In this document: in pieces, positions 46,199 through 55,100 of the stretch
Layout: every line of letters starts with the position of its first letter
How positions within the stretch are numbered: the first letter of the stretch is position 1
DNA from: an uncultured Pelagibacteraceae bacterium
GTDB taxonomy: Bacteria; Pseudomonadota; Alphaproteobacteria; Pelagibacterales; Pelagibacteraceae
Reading direction: 5' to 3'
DNA: 64,000 nucleotides
Assembly (NCBI GenBank): GCA_902599335.1
Contig: CACKFA010000006.1
Location: 44,741 to 108,740 of the forward strand
Translations under genes and position numbers: made by a program
Notes under the pieces: generated by a model
Told to the model about the DNA's origin: nothing
What the model saw: only the letters and a program-made list of their open reading frames with translations
The model's database searches: none

Positions 46199-46825
46199 TT
46201 AAAGTTTAGGAATTTTTGCATCTCTATCCATAAAACTATAACCTTTAACTACAGCTTCACGTTCAGCGATTTCTAAATACCATCTAGATAAATTTTGATA
46301 ATTTTTTAAACCAATATCGTGCCACTCATGCCTTGCCATCCATGGCCAAGTAGCAATATCAGCAATTGTATAATCAGGTCCCGCAAGAAATTTAGAATCT
46401 TTTAATCTTATATCTAGTTCTCCATAAATTCTTTTTGTAATTTTGAAGTATCTTTCCTCTCCAAACTCACTTTTACCCGGATTATAATGATGAAACTGAT
46501 GATGTTGACCAATCATTGGCCCTACTGTTCCCATTTGAGCCATCAACCATTGATTTATAACTAGTCTATCTTTCTCATTATAAAGTTTTCCACTTTTATC
46601 TGCTAAGTACATTAATATTGCACCTGACTCGAAAACACTTTTTTTGTTATCATGATCAATGATCACGGGAATTTTTCCAAAAGGACTAATCTTTAAATAA
46701 TCAGGTTTAAATTGTTCATCTTTACTTAAATCAACTTTGGTTACTTTGTATTCATAACCAATTTCTTCAAGCATAATACTAATTTTCCATCCATTAGGAG
46801 TATTTGCAGAAAAAAGTTCTATCAT
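46199..46825 (-). CDS. glutathione S-transferase family protein
   Basis: A 208-residue cytoplasmic GST, closest in pattern to the Nu-class disulfide reductases (YfcG/YghU). The thioredoxin-like domain has MIELFSANTPNGWKISIMLEE, DYLKISPFGKIPVIID (cis-Pro) and the glutathione-binding FESGAILMYLADKSG; the helical domain follows with YTIADIATWPWMARHEW. It overlaps the ferredoxin-reductase gene by 4 bases, at the end of a leftward redox set. Confidence 0.9.
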   Translation of the reverse strand: MIELFSANTPNGWKISIMLEEIGYEYKVTKVDLSKDEQFKPDYLKISPFGKIPVIIDHDNKKSVFESGAILMYLADKSGKLYNEKDRLVINQWLMAQMGTVGPMIGQHHQFHHYNPGKSEFGEERYFKITKRIYGELDIRLKDSKFLAGPDYTIADIATWPWMARHEWHDIGLKNYQNLSRWYLEIAEREAVVKGYSFMDRDAKIPKL

Positions 46826-47838
46826 TTTTTAATTCCAAGTCTTTCTTGTGCAGCTTTAGATGTCGTTGTAAATTCAAATCTTAATTTTTCATCTGGTTTA
46901 ACATATTTAAAACACCCTCTTGCAGCTAAAGCACCTTCATGAAAACCTGAAAGTATTAGTTTTAATTTACCCGGATAAGAACAAATATCACCTATAGCAA
47001 ATATTCCATTAATATTTGTCTCAAAGTTTTCAGTATTAACTTCAATATTTTTTTTATTTATATTTAATCCCCAATCTAAAATAGGGCCAAGTTGCATAAT
47101 TAAACCAAAAAAACCTAATACATAATCACATTTAATCTCTTTAATTTCTCCTTCGTCATGTTTAATTTTTACACTTTCAATATTTTTGTCTCCATTAACA
47201 GAATCTATCTGGTATTTTGTAAATAAATTTATCTCTCCTTTATCATTTAGCTCTTTTACTTTTTGAACACTAGCCTCTGCCCCACTAAAACCATCTCTTC
47301 TGTGAATTAGATTTACATTTGAAGTATTCGATAGCTCAATAGCCCAATCTAAAGCGGAGTCTCCTCCCCCAAAAATTGAAATAGTTTTGTCTTTAAAAAT
47401 TGATTTATCTTTAATTGAATATAATAAAGATTTTCCTTCAAATTTTTCACATTCTTTTACTGAAAATTTTCTAGGCTCAAAAGAACCAACACCACCAGCT
47501 ATTACAATTGCTGCAACATCAAACTCTAGTCCACCAGAGGTTTTAACATTCCATCTATTTTGATTTTTTTTTAATTCTTCCACTCTTTCATTTAAGTGAA
47601 ATTTGATATTAAAAGGTTTAATTTGCTTTAAAAGATTATTAGTCAATTCTTCCCCAGTACACTCAGGTACCGCTGGGATATCATAAATAGGTTTATCAGG
47701 GTAAAGCTCAATACATTGACCTCCTGTTTTATCAAGATTATCCACTATCTCACAATTTAACCCTATAATTCCAAGTTGATGAGCACAGAACAAACCTGTT
47801 GGTCCAGCTCCAATAATTAACACATCTGTTTTATTCAT
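46822..47838 (-). CDS. ferredoxin-NADP+ reductase, thioredoxin-reductase-like type
   Basis: A 338-residue FAD/NAD(P) flavoprotein. FAD-binding TDVLIIGAGPTGLFCAHQLGI, the ECxEL-type IVDNLDKTGGQCIELYPDKPIYDIP, the NADPH Rossmann SIFGGGDSALDWAIEL and the C-terminal FAIGDICSYPGKLKLILSGFHEGALAA are present. There is no CxxC redox pair, so it is not a thioredoxin reductase but a type-2 FNR. It abuts the ferredoxin gene by one base; the two probably supply electrons to the desaturase encoded just upstream. Confidence 0.93.
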   Translation of the reverse strand: MNKTDVLIIGAGPTGLFCAHQLGIIGLNCEIVDNLDKTGGQCIELYPDKPIYDIPAVPECTGEELTNNLLKQIKPFNIKFHLNERVEELKKNQNRWNVKTSGGLEFDVAAIVIAGGVGSFEPRKFSVKECEKFEGKSLLYSIKDKSIFKDKTISIFGGGDSALDWAIELSNTSNVNLIHRRDGFSGAEASVQKVKELNDKGEINLFTKYQIDSVNGDKNIESVKIKHDEGEIKEIKCDYVLGFFGLIMQLGPILDWGLNINKKNIEVNTENFETNINGIFAIGDICSYPGKLKLILSGFHEGALAARGCFKYVKPDEKLRFEFTTTSKAAQERLGIKK

Positions 47839-48159
47839 TTAACCTTGCTTTGATGGAATGTTTACCTCTAATCCATCCAACTCGTCTGAAACAATTAATT
47901 GACAACTCAACCTACTATTACTTTTTGGTTCAAATGCCATATCAAGCATATCTTCCTCACCATCCTCTTTTGTTGGAAGTTTATCTAACCATTCTTCTTT
48001 GACATAAACGTGGCATGTTGCACAAGCCATTCCCCCTCCACAATCTGCATCAATTCCTGGAATGTCATTTTGAATAGCTCCCTCCATCACAGTTAACCCC
48101 TTTTGAACATCAACTGTATGAGTTTTATTATCATGCGTGCGGTAAGTAATTTTTGCCAT
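47839..48159 (-). CDS. 2Fe-2S ferredoxin
   Basis: A 106-residue adrenodoxin/putidaredoxin-type ferredoxin. Cluster ligands C40, C46, C49 (in [17 protein letters not shown]) and C86 (NSRLSCQL) are in the expected spacing. Adjacent to its reductase and to a membrane desaturase, so electron delivery NADPH to FNR to ferredoxin to desaturase is a reasonable inference. Ferredoxins of this type also serve Fe-S assembly or P450s. Confidence 0.95.
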   Translation of the reverse strand: MAKITYRTHDNKTHTVDVQKGLTVMEGAIQNDIPGIDADCGGGMACATCHVYVKEEWLDKLPTKEDGEEDMLDMAFEPKSNSRLSCQLIVSDELDGLEVNIPSKQG

Positions 48160-48219
48160 GCGTTATATATAAGTTCTTATCTAAATTGAGCAAGTAAGTA
48201 AAAACATACTTGGTCAGAT

Positions 48220-49221
48220 TTATGCATTTTGTGGTTCAGGGACTTCCTTTTTAAAAAAATAACTAGAATCCTTTTTTTGTCTCATCAAAGCTGGTAAAAT
48301 TTCTTTGTAAGCATCAATTAAACCATCATTTGTTCTCGGTAATTGATCTTTAATATGGTGATGAAGTTTATCCAAGTTATAAGATGGAACTGTTGGAAAC
48401 ATGTGATGAGTTACATGATATTCCATTTTCCAATATAAAAAACTTAAAATAGGATTTAAATACATTTCTCTTGTTGTGTATCTATGATCTTTAATGTCTC
48501 TTGCTAGACCAGCATGTTGAGTAAATGAAACTAGTTTATGTAAAGTTCTTCCATAAAATTTTGGTAATAAAAAAAACAAAACTGGCAACCAAGATAATAT
48601 AATTAAAGACCACAAAATAATTGCAATCCAAATTGCAACAAAAATTCTAGAATTAAATATAACTTTTGATTGTGCATTTTCAGGAATGCAGTCTTGCATC
48701 ACTTTTGTTTTTACACCCAATGCATGTTGAATAATTTCATAAGCTATACTTTTTTTAAAATAAACAAGTTCCATAAAAGGAATTAAATTAATTAAAAAAT
48801 TTTTGGGAGTTTCCTTTAAATTATTTCCATATTCAATTTCATGATCATATGGATTTTCTGTTGAATATGTATTTCCATGATGAACGAAATGTGTATATCT
48901 CCATCTTGTTGGTTCAAAATTTGAGAGGTATGAAGAAATATAGTAAAAAAATTCGTTTAAAGATTTTGATTGAAAAGCGGTTTTGTGACCTGTCTCATGC
49001 CATAATGGATTTGAAAAACCATATATGTTTCCGTAAACCAAAAACCAAAAAACAGACCACCATGTGCCCCAAGTTATATATGCCAAAATTCCTGTAACTA
49101 ATAACAATCCAAAAAAGACTGAAACATGTTGAAGCCCTTTAATATCAGATTTTTTTGAAAGTTCTTTGAGGACTTCTATATCAACTTTACATCGATGCCA
49201 TTTTTCTAATTTTACATCCAT
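48220..49221 (-). CDS. membrane fatty acid desaturase family protein
   Basis: A 333-residue di-iron membrane enzyme with three histidine boxes: H75-ETG-H79, H111-FV-HH (114-115) and YHVTHHMF at about 268. Two pairs of membrane helices separate the boxes (residues 32-72 and 180-225). The oxygen-dependent reaction introduces a double bond or a hydroxyl; the acyl substrate is not clear. A 60-base gap separates it from the ferredoxin and 102 bases from the proteorhodopsin gene, with the terminator of the latter between. Confidence 0.92.
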   Translation of the reverse strand: MDVKLEKWHRCKVDIEVLKELSKKSDIKGLQHVSVFFGLLLVTGILAYITWGTWWSVFWFLVYGNIYGFSNPLWHETGHKTAFQSKSLNEFFYYISSYLSNFEPTRWRYTHFVHHGNTYSTENPYDHEIEYGNNLKETPKNFLINLIPFMELVYFKKSIAYEIIQHALGVKTKVMQDCIPENAQSKVIFNSRIFVAIWIAIILWSLIILSWLPVLFFLLPKFYGRTLHKLVSFTQHAGLARDIKDHRYTTREMYLNPILSFLYWKMEYHVTHHMFPTVPSYNLDKLHHHIKDQLPRTNDGLIDAYKEILPALMRQKKDSSYFFKKEVPEPQNA

Positions 49222-49266
49222 AAATAAAAAAATATATATAGTAATTATACGTAATTTAATTAAGGT

Positions 49267-49303
49267 AAAAAAAAAAGGGCAAGTACAAAAATTGTACCTG
49301 CCC
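49267..49303 (-). terminator. intrinsic terminator downstream of the proteorhodopsin gene
   Basis: A 12-base stem (49303-49292 with 49288-49277 on the minus strand, one G-U pair) is followed by a run of ten U (49276-49267). It begins 20 bases beyond the stop codon and should isolate the highly expressed opsin from the desaturase set. Confidence 0.92.
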
Positions 49304-49323
49304 TTAATTTAAAATTTAGCTAA

Positions 49324-50097
49324 TTACTTAGCTCTTCTTCCGCTTGAACTAGTTGCAGCAGCCCAAATTACTAGACCAAATGCAATTTTGTTAATGAAGT
49401 CAGCTAAGTTGTAAACAACGTTTAGCGAGTCAGCGTCTACACCACCAGTTAAGTAACCAAATACATAACCTAATGGGTAAATTGCCCAACCTACTGTAAC
49501 GATCATTCTCATTGCTCCGAATGCAGTTACAAGAGCTTTGTTACCACTCTTCTGTGCAGCTTTACCAGCTTCACCTGAGAATACTTCATAAAGAATGTAT
49601 ACCCAACCTGCCATTCCGATGATGAAACCAAGTGTAGCATTAATGTATCCAGCTTCACCTAAGTATCCACCGATTAGCATTACTAATGAACCAATTAACA
49701 ATCTCCAGAACATTCCAGAGTTTGCTTTACCAATAGCTGCTAGAATTAAATAGAATTCTACCATCTGTAATGGCACAGTGATTAACCAGTCAATGTATCT
49801 GTAAACAGTTGGCGAGTCTCCAGTAGCAACCCATACTTCTCTCATGTACATGTAGTGTATGAATGCAATACCAGTTACTAGACCAGCAACAATAACTGAT
49901 GTTCTCCAGCCTGATGCGACATTGCCTGCTTCCATGAAAAAGAAAGCAGTAGCTGCTAACATTCCCATAGAGATAACCCAGAATGAAATTCCTACGAAGT
50001 CATCTTGCATCAACATCGTTGCGTCTGCTGCAATAGCTATACCTGAAAATCCAATCAGAGCCATAGCTGCTAGAGCAAACAATTTAAGTTTTTTCAT
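49324..50097 (-). CDS. proteorhodopsin, blue-type, light-driven proton pump
   Basis: A 257-residue, seven-helix retinal protein with a cleavable signal peptide (ends near ALA-like SGIAIAADA). Key residues: H81 and the proton acceptor D103 (in YRYIDWLITVPLQ), the proton donor E114 (QMVEFYLIL) and the Schiff-base lysine K237 (FINKIAFG). The acceptor/donor pair defines an outward proton pump. The spectral-tuning site, equivalent to residue 105, is Q111, the blue-absorbing variant typical of open-ocean water. No retinal biosynthesis genes are in the window. A strong ribosome binding site (GAGGGAG) precedes the start and a terminator follows. Confidence 0.98.
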   Translation of the reverse strand: MKKLKLFALAAMALIGFSGIAIAADATMLMQDDFVGISFWVISMGMLAATAFFFMEAGNVASGWRTSVIVAGLVTGIAFIHYMYMREVWVATGDSPTVYRYIDWLITVPLQMVEFYLILAAIGKANSGMFWRLLIGSLVMLIGGYLGEAGYINATLGFIIGMAGWVYILYEVFSGEAGKAAQKSGNKALVTAFGAMRMIVTVGWAIYPLGYVFGYLTGGVDADSLNVVYNLADFINKIAFGLVIWAAATSSSGRRAK

Positions 50098-50127
50098 AAA
50101 AAACTCCCTCTTCGTTAGTTTTTATTT

Positions 50128-50161
50128 TAGTTTATATAAACTAGACTTAAGTTTCCTTAAG
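50128..50161 (-). promoter_or_regulatory. two adjacent palindromes upstream of the proteorhodopsin gene
   Basis: TAGTTTATATAAACTA (50128-50143) is a perfect 16-base palindrome, and CTTAAG-tttc-CTTAAG (50146-50161) is a second, two bases further from the gene. They lie 31-64 bases from the opsin start codon, in the region where the promoter and operator should be. No U-run follows, so they are not terminators. Confidence 0.4.
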
Positions 50162-50306
50162 CCAATGTCGCGGTTAATAGCAAATTAAATAAGATAAATG
50201 AAGACTTAATTGCGACTAATTCTCATTGATTTTACTTAATTTTTAAAATTAAATACAATTTATAAGTTAAAAATCAAAAAAAATATGGAATTCGAATCAA
50301 ATCTCT

Positions 50307-52208
50307 ATGTCCTCTAAGTTTAATCAAATTTACGAAAATTCTATTAAAAATCCTGAAAAATTTTGGCAAGAAGCTTCGGAAGATATCTTTTGGTTTAAAA
50401 AACCAACCAAAATTTTAAATAAATCCAACCCACCTTTTTACAAATGGTTCGAGGATGGAGTAACAAACACATGCTTTAATGCTTTAGACATTCACATTGA
50501 TCAAGGAAGAGGTCAAAAAACAGCTTTAATCTACGATAGTCCTATTACAGGTAACAAAAGTCAGTTCACTTATGAAGAATTAAAGTCAAAGGTCTCTAAG
50601 TTTGCTGGGGCATTAAAAGCACAAGGCACAAATAAAGGTGACAGAGTGATCATTTACATGCCAATGATCCCTGAAGCAGTGGTTGCTATGCTTGCTTGTG
50701 CAAGAATTGGTGCAATTCACTCTGTTGTCTTTGGTGGATTTGCCTCAAATGAGCTTGCAAGCAGAATTGATGACAGTAAAGCAAAAATATTAGTGACTGC
50801 ATCGTGTGGTTTTGAGCCTGGAAGAACAGTTGAGTACAAACCTCTTGTCGATGAAGCAATAAAAATAGCCAATCACAAAATTGAAAAGATGATTTTATTC
50901 CAAAGACCTGGTCACGAGGTTAAATTAAATGCTCCAATAGAGGTTAGCTGGGAGGAAGTAGTTTCAAATGCTAAAGATGCTGACTGTGTTGAGATGAACT
51001 CAAATGAGTTTGCTTATATTTTATACACATCAGGTACAACTGGTACTCCGAAAGGGATAGTTAGAGATATCGGGGGCCATATTGTTGCTCTCAAATGGAC
51101 TATGAAAAATATTTACAACATTGATACTGATGATATTTGGTGGTCTGCAAGCGACATTGGTTGGATTGTTGGACACTCTTATATTGTCTACGCTCCTTTA
51201 TTTAAAGGATGCACTACAGTTTTGTTTGAAGGTAAGCCTGTAGGAACTCCAGACGCAGGAGCTTTCTGGAAAATCATTTCAGATTATAAAGTAAAATCAC
51301 TTTTTACAGCTCCAACAGCTTTCAGAGCGATTAAGAAAGAAGATCCTGAAGGTAAATTTTTCTCAAAATATGATCTAAGCAGTTTTGAAAGCCTGTTCCT
51401 TGCTGGAGAAAGAGCTGATCCAGATACGATTAAATGGGCTGAGAATTTACTTAAAGTTCCTGTAATAGATCATTGGTGGCAAACAGAGACTAGCTGGGCA
51501 ATAAGCTCAAATTGTACTGGTATTGAAATGATGGAAACAAAATATGGCTCAGCCTGCAAAGCTGTTCCTGGGTATGATGTAAAAATCATAAAGCCGGACC
51601 AGTCTTTAGCAAAACCAAATGAGATGGGAGACATAGTTGTGAAGCTCCCTTTGCCCCCAGGCACATTTCCAACTCTGTGGAATGCAGACCAAAGATATAA
51701 AGAAAACTATATGTCTAATTATGAAGGATACTACCAAACATATGATGCAGGTCACATTGATGATGATGGTTATATTTGGATTATGTCTAGAACTGATGAC
51801 ATTATAAACGTAGCGGGTCACAGGTTATCAACTGGAGCGATTGAAGAAGTATTATCTGAACATCAATCAGTTGCTGAATGTGCGGTACTTGGAATTGCAG
51901 ATAAATTAAAAGGTCAACTACCTATTGGATTAGTAGTTTTAAAGTCAGGTGTTGATAAAGATAATGATACAATATCAAAAGAATGTGTTCAGATGGTTAG
52001 AGATAAAATAGGCCCAGTTGCTGCATTTAAAGTAGTGATTGTTATAAAAAGATTACCAAAAACAAGATCAGGAAAAATTTTAAGAGGAACTATAAGAAAA
52101 ATTGCAGATAGTGTTGAATATAAAATCCCTCCAACAATTGATGATCCTGCAATATTAACAGAAATAAAAGAAGACTTAATTAATCACAAAATTTTAAATA
52201 ATGGTTAA
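50307..52208 (+). CDS. prpE: acyl-CoA synthetase, propionyl-CoA synthetase (PrpE)-like
   Basis: A 633-residue AMP-forming CoA ligase. ATP-binding signatures YILYTSGTTGTPKGIVRDIGGH, WWSASDIGWIVGHSYIVYAPL, and the catalytic lysine in LPKTRSGKILRGTIRKIA are present. VTASCGFEPGRTVEYKPLVDEAI and LPLPPGTFPTLWNADQRYKE are shared with PrpE rather than Acs, so propionate (or a related three-carbon acid, such as one from DMSP breakdown) is the better substrate guess. Overlaps the SMR exporter gene by 8 bases. Confidence 0.88.
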   Translation: MSSKFNQIYENSIKNPEKFWQEASEDIFWFKKPTKILNKSNPPFYKWFEDGVTNTCFNALDIHIDQGRGQKTALIYDSPITGNKSQFTYEELKSKVSKFAGALKAQGTNKGDRVIIYMPMIPEAVVAMLACARIGAIHSVVFGGFASNELASRIDDSKAKILVTASCGFEPGRTVEYKPLVDEAIKIANHKIEKMILFQRPGHEVKLNAPIEVSWEEVVSNAKDADCVEMNSNEFAYILYTSGTTGTPKGIVRDIGGHIVALKWTMKNIYNIDTDDIWWSASDIGWIVGHSYIVYAPLFKGCTTVLFEGKPVGTPDAGAFWKIISDYKVKSLFTAPTAFRAIKKEDPEGKFFSKYDLSSFESLFLAGERADPDTIKWAENLLKVPVIDHWWQTETSWAISSNCTGIEMMETKYGSACKAVPGYDVKIIKPDQSLAKPNEMGDIVVKLPLPPGTFPTLWNADQRYKENYMSNYEGYYQTYDAGHIDDDGYIWIMSRTDDIINVAGHRLSTGAIEEVLSEHQSVAECAVLGIADKLKGQLPIGLVVLKSGVDKDNDTISKECVQMVRDKIGPVAAFKVVIVIKRLPKTRSGKILRGTIRKIADSVEYKIPPTIDDPAILTEIKEDLINHKILNNG

Positions 52209-52533
52209 AACATATTTATTTCTTGCAGGTGCAGTATTTTTTGAAGTTGCTGGTACAATGTTGTTACCTGTAACTCAAAATTTTACAAAACTAATCCCAA
52301 CAGCTGCTCTTGCATTCTTTTATCTTTGTGCTTTCTATCTTTTAACTTTTGTAGCAGATAAGATTCCTATTGCTATTATGTATGCAACATGGAGCGGTCT
52401 TGGAATTTTTACTATAGCAATCCTTGGATATATATTTTTTAAACAAACTTTGGCTTGGCAAGCAATAATGGGACTATTCTTAATAGTGGTAGGTATAATT
52501 TTAGTAAATAGTTTTACTGGAAAACTTAGCTAA
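52201..52533 (+). CDS. small multidrug resistance (SMR) family transporter
   Basis: A 110-residue, four-helix membrane protein. The essential glutamate in helix 1 is E15 (GAVFFEVAGTMLLP), and helix 3 has the family ATWSGLGIFTIAILGY. It works as a dual-topology dimer exchanging protons for cations such as quaternary ammonium or guanidinium. It overlaps the upstream ligase gene and converges with the dihydroorotase gene by 8 bases. Confidence 0.93.
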   Translation: MVKTYLFLAGAVFFEVAGTMLLPVTQNFTKLIPTAALAFFYLCAFYLLTFVADKIPIAIMYATWSGLGIFTIAILGYIFFKQTLAWQAIMGLFLIVVGIILVNSFTGKLS

Positions 52534-53833
52534 ACTGTAAAGGTGTACCGTCAGGATCACCTAAAATTTTTCCATCTTGCATTTTAATTTTTCCAGCAAT
52601 AATCGTATGGGTAGGTGTTCCCTTAAATTTAAATCCATTAAATGGAGACCATTTACATTTACTCTCGATATTTTCATTTTTAATCTCAATAGTTTTATTC
52701 ATATCAACAATAGTAAAGTCTGCATCATAACCCTCTCTAATAAATCCTTTGTTTTTAATTCCAAAAATCTTAACTGGATTTTCACAAACAAAGTTCATCA
52801 ATTGGTTAAGAGATAATTTTCCATCATTTATGTGATTTAACATTACAGGCATTAAAGTCTGAACTCCTGGCATTCCAGAAGGAGTGTTGGGATATACCTT
52901 GTCTTTATTTTCTTTTAAATGAGGAGCGTGATCAGATCCAATCGTATCATTAAAGTTATTTCTGACCCCATACCATAATCTATCATAATGAGATTTATCT
53001 CTTAAAGGTGGGTTCATCTGAGCATACGTTCCAAGCTTGTCATAACAATCTGGTGCATAAAGAGTTAAATGTTGAGGGGTAATCTCAAATGTAATGTTTC
53101 CTTTATGTTGTGATAGAAAATCAATTTCTTCTTTTGTTGTAATATGAAGTACATGAGCTTTTTTATTGTGCTTTTCTGCTATTCGAACAATTCTTCTAGT
53201 AGATGCTATTGCACATTCTACACTTCTCCATACTGGATGGGTATGAACATCGCCCTCTTTTATTAATTTCTTGTTTACTTTTAAAATTGCTTCATCCTCA
53301 GAATGGACCGCTACTACTTTTGAAGCATTTTTAAAAACTTTATCTATATCGTCTTCTTCAGCAACTAATAAATTACCTGTTGAGGATCCGGCAAAAAGTT
53401 TAATTCCACAACATCCTTCTAAACCTTCTAAACTTGCTAAATCATCTGCATTATCTGCTGTTGCCCCAAAATAAAAAGCATAATTAGAATACATTCTATT
53501 TTTAGCGAGATCTAATTTCCTTTGAAATTCCTTCATATTAGAAGTTGGTGGATTAGTGTTGGGCATTTCGAATACACTTGTAATACCTCCTGCTATTGCT
53601 GCTCTACTACCTGAGTGAAGATCCTCAGTATCTGTTGATCCTGGCTCTCTAAAATGTGTTTGGGTATCTATGCAACCAGGTAATACTGTATGGCCTTCCG
53701 CATTAATTGTATCTTTTGCTTCTTCTGAAATTTGTCCAATCTGCTGAATTTTTCCATCTTTTATAGCAACATCTACATCTTTTAACTCACCATCGATGTA
53801 ACATTGTCCGTTTTTAATTATAAGATCTAACAT
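52526..53833 (-). CDS. pyrC: dihydroorotase
   Basis: A 435-residue class I dihydroorotase of de novo pyrimidine synthesis. The metal-binding pair is in LPGCIDTQTHFREPGSTDTEDLHSGSRAAIAGG, then VFEMPNTNPPT, the metal ligands in VAVHSEDE and AHVLHITTKEE, and the catalytic Asp in TIGSDHAPHLKENKD. Other cyclic amidohydrolases (hydantoinase) share the fold but lack the FREPG motif. Divergent from ygfZ with a 43-base gap. Confidence 0.93.
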   Translation of the reverse strand: MLDLIIKNGQCYIDGELKDVDVAIKDGKIQQIGQISEEAKDTINAEGHTVLPGCIDTQTHFREPGSTDTEDLHSGSRAAIAGGITSVFEMPNTNPPTSNMKEFQRKLDLAKNRMYSNYAFYFGATADNADDLASLEGLEGCCGIKLFAGSSTGNLLVAEEDDIDKVFKNASKVVAVHSEDEAILKVNKKLIKEGDVHTHPVWRSVECAIASTRRIVRIAEKHNKKAHVLHITTKEEIDFLSQHKGNITFEITPQHLTLYAPDCYDKLGTYAQMNPPLRDKSHYDRLWYGVRNNFNDTIGSDHAPHLKENKDKVYPNTPSGMPGVQTLMPVMLNHINDGKLSLNQLMNFVCENPVKIFGIKNKGFIREGYDADFTIVDMNKTIEIKNENIESKCKWSPFNGFKFKGTPTHTIIAGKIKMQDGKILGDPDGTPLQFS

Positions 53834-53876
53834 TTTGAAAAATTGTTATTATATTACATTCTATAATTAATCAATT

Positions 53877-54767
53877 ATGAATATAAAAAACGTTTATATT
53901 TTAGATGATAGAGCAATTCTTTATATTAATGGAGAAGATGCAAAGGAGTTTCTTCAAAATCTAATTAGTAACGACATAAACAAAGTAAACGATGTAAATA
54001 GTTGTTTTAGTTCATTACTTACACCCCAAGGTAAATTTTTATATGAATTTATAATTATAAAGCATAAGTCTGGGTATTTTTTGGATTGTGAAAAACCTCA
54101 GGCAGAGGAATTATTCAAACAATTATCCCTATATAAGCTAAGATCAAAAGTTGAAATTCTCAATTTAAGTAATGAATTTGTTGTAGCAGCATTTTCTCAT
54201 GAAAAATTTTTAACTTTTGATGAAGCGAAAGATCAACCTGGATACACAATAAAATATAGAGAAGATCCAATATTTTTAGATCCAAGAAATAAGAATTTGG
54301 GTGCAAGATTAATTATTAATTTAGAAAAACTTTATTTATCTTTGAAAAAACTAGATCTTCATGATGCAAACCTAAAAGAATATTATTCATTAAGTCATAG
54401 TCTTGGAATAGTTCCAAAAGATTTAAATAAATTAAAAGGCAAATTGTTTGGTATTGAATGTAATTTTGAAGAATTAAACGGAATTGATTTCAAAAAAGGT
54501 TGTTATGTTGGTCAAGAAAATACAGCACGAATTAAATTAAAGAACAAGCTTTCAAAAAGATTGTTTCCAATAAATGTAATTAATGGAAAACTGCACGAAG
54601 GTGAAAGTATTTATAACAATGAAGTTGAAATAGGTAAGGTTTTAATTGATAGCGACTATCCTTTTGCTTTAATTAAATACTTAAACGAAAACTTTGATGA
54701 AAAAGCAAATTTTAAAACTAAAGAAGCTTTAATAAATGTCAATAAACCTAATTGGATAAAAAACTAA
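53877..54767 (+). CDS. ygfZ: tRNA-modifying/folate-binding protein YgfZ
   Basis: A 296-residue GcvT-related protein involved in Fe-S cluster enzyme maturation. The diagnostic C-terminal motif KGCYVGQE is in DFKKGCYVGQENTARIKLKNK with its cysteine intact. The N-terminal folate-binding-like part has REFLQNLISNDINKVN-like segment EFLQNLISNDINKVNDV and LLTPQGKFLYEFIIIK. Length is close to E. coli YgfZ. It is alone on the plus strand. Confidence 0.93.
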   Translation: MNIKNVYILDDRAILYINGEDAKEFLQNLISNDINKVNDVNSCFSSLLTPQGKFLYEFIIIKHKSGYFLDCEKPQAEELFKQLSLYKLRSKVEILNLSNEFVVAAFSHEKFLTFDEAKDQPGYTIKYREDPIFLDPRNKNLGARLIINLEKLYLSLKKLDLHDANLKEYYSLSHSLGIVPKDLNKLKGKLFGIECNFEELNGIDFKKGCYVGQENTARIKLKNKLSKRLFPINVINGKLHEGESIYNNEVEIGKVLIDSDYPFALIKYLNENFDEKANFKTKEALINVNKPNWIKN

Positions 54768-54774
54768 TTTTTTA

Positions 54775-54933
54775 TTAAAGTAAATAAACAATCATTAAAA
54801 TTATAAAAACTACAATAATCCAAATACTAAGATTTTTAAGAAATTGCTTTAACTGAGAATTTGATTGTAAAAAACTTGGTAGAACTAAAAGCAAAACCCC
54901 AATCATAAATATTACTGAAAGTAATTTATCCAT
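54775..54933 (-). CDS. 52-residue small membrane protein
   Basis: An ATG at 54933, preceded by a good ribosome binding site (AGGAG, 6 bases before), opens a 52-codon frame with two hydrophobic segments, MDKLLSVIFMIGVLLLVLPSF and LSIWIIVVFIILMIVYLL, separated by a short polar loop. It looks like a two-pass membrane protein. It ends 7 bases from the ygfZ stop and follows the tRNA-Leu gene on the same strand. No family is recognised. Confidence 0.6.
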   Translation of the reverse strand: MDKLLSVIFMIGVLLLVLPSFLQSNSQLKQFLKNLSIWIIVVFIILMIVYLL

Positions 54934-54959
54934 CAAAAACTCCTATATAAAATTCACTT

Positions 54960-55045
54960 TGGTGCGGTCGGAGAGACTCGAACTCTCATGGACTAGGTCC
55001 ACACGGCCCTCAACCGTGCCTGTCTACCAATTTCAGCACGACCGC
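54960..55045 (-). tRNA. tRNA-Leu (anticodon GAG)
   Basis: The cloverleaf can be folded: acceptor GCGGTCG with CGACCGC (7 pairs), D-arm with AATTGGTAGACA, anticodon stem CACGG/CCGTG with loop TTGAGGG giving anticodon GAG, a long variable arm (GGACCTAGTCC), and the T-arm GAGAGTTCGAGTCTCTC. The long variable arm is a class II feature, and GAG reads CUC/CUU leucine codons. CCA is encoded at the 3' end (54962-54960). Confidence 0.97.
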
Positions 55046-55055
55046 GATATGTCTC

Positions 55056-55084
55056 ATAATAAATGAATGACAATTATGATTCAA
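55056..55084 (-). promoter_or_regulatory. putative promoter of tRNA-Leu
   Basis: TTGAAT (55084-55079) and TATTAT (55061-55056) are 17 bases apart on the minus strand. The expected start is a few bases before the tRNA 5' end at 55045. Confidence 0.5.
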
Positions 55085-55100
55085 ATTGGTAAAAATCCTC

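Noticed and set aside
50128..50161. Terminator upstream of proteorhodopsin
   Set aside because: The palindromes are AT-rich and not followed by a U-run, and no gene ends there on either strand.
54960..55085. tRNA-Leu as an integration site for an island
   Set aside because: No integrase, no repeat of the tRNA 3' end and no foreign genes next to it; neighbours are housekeeping genes.
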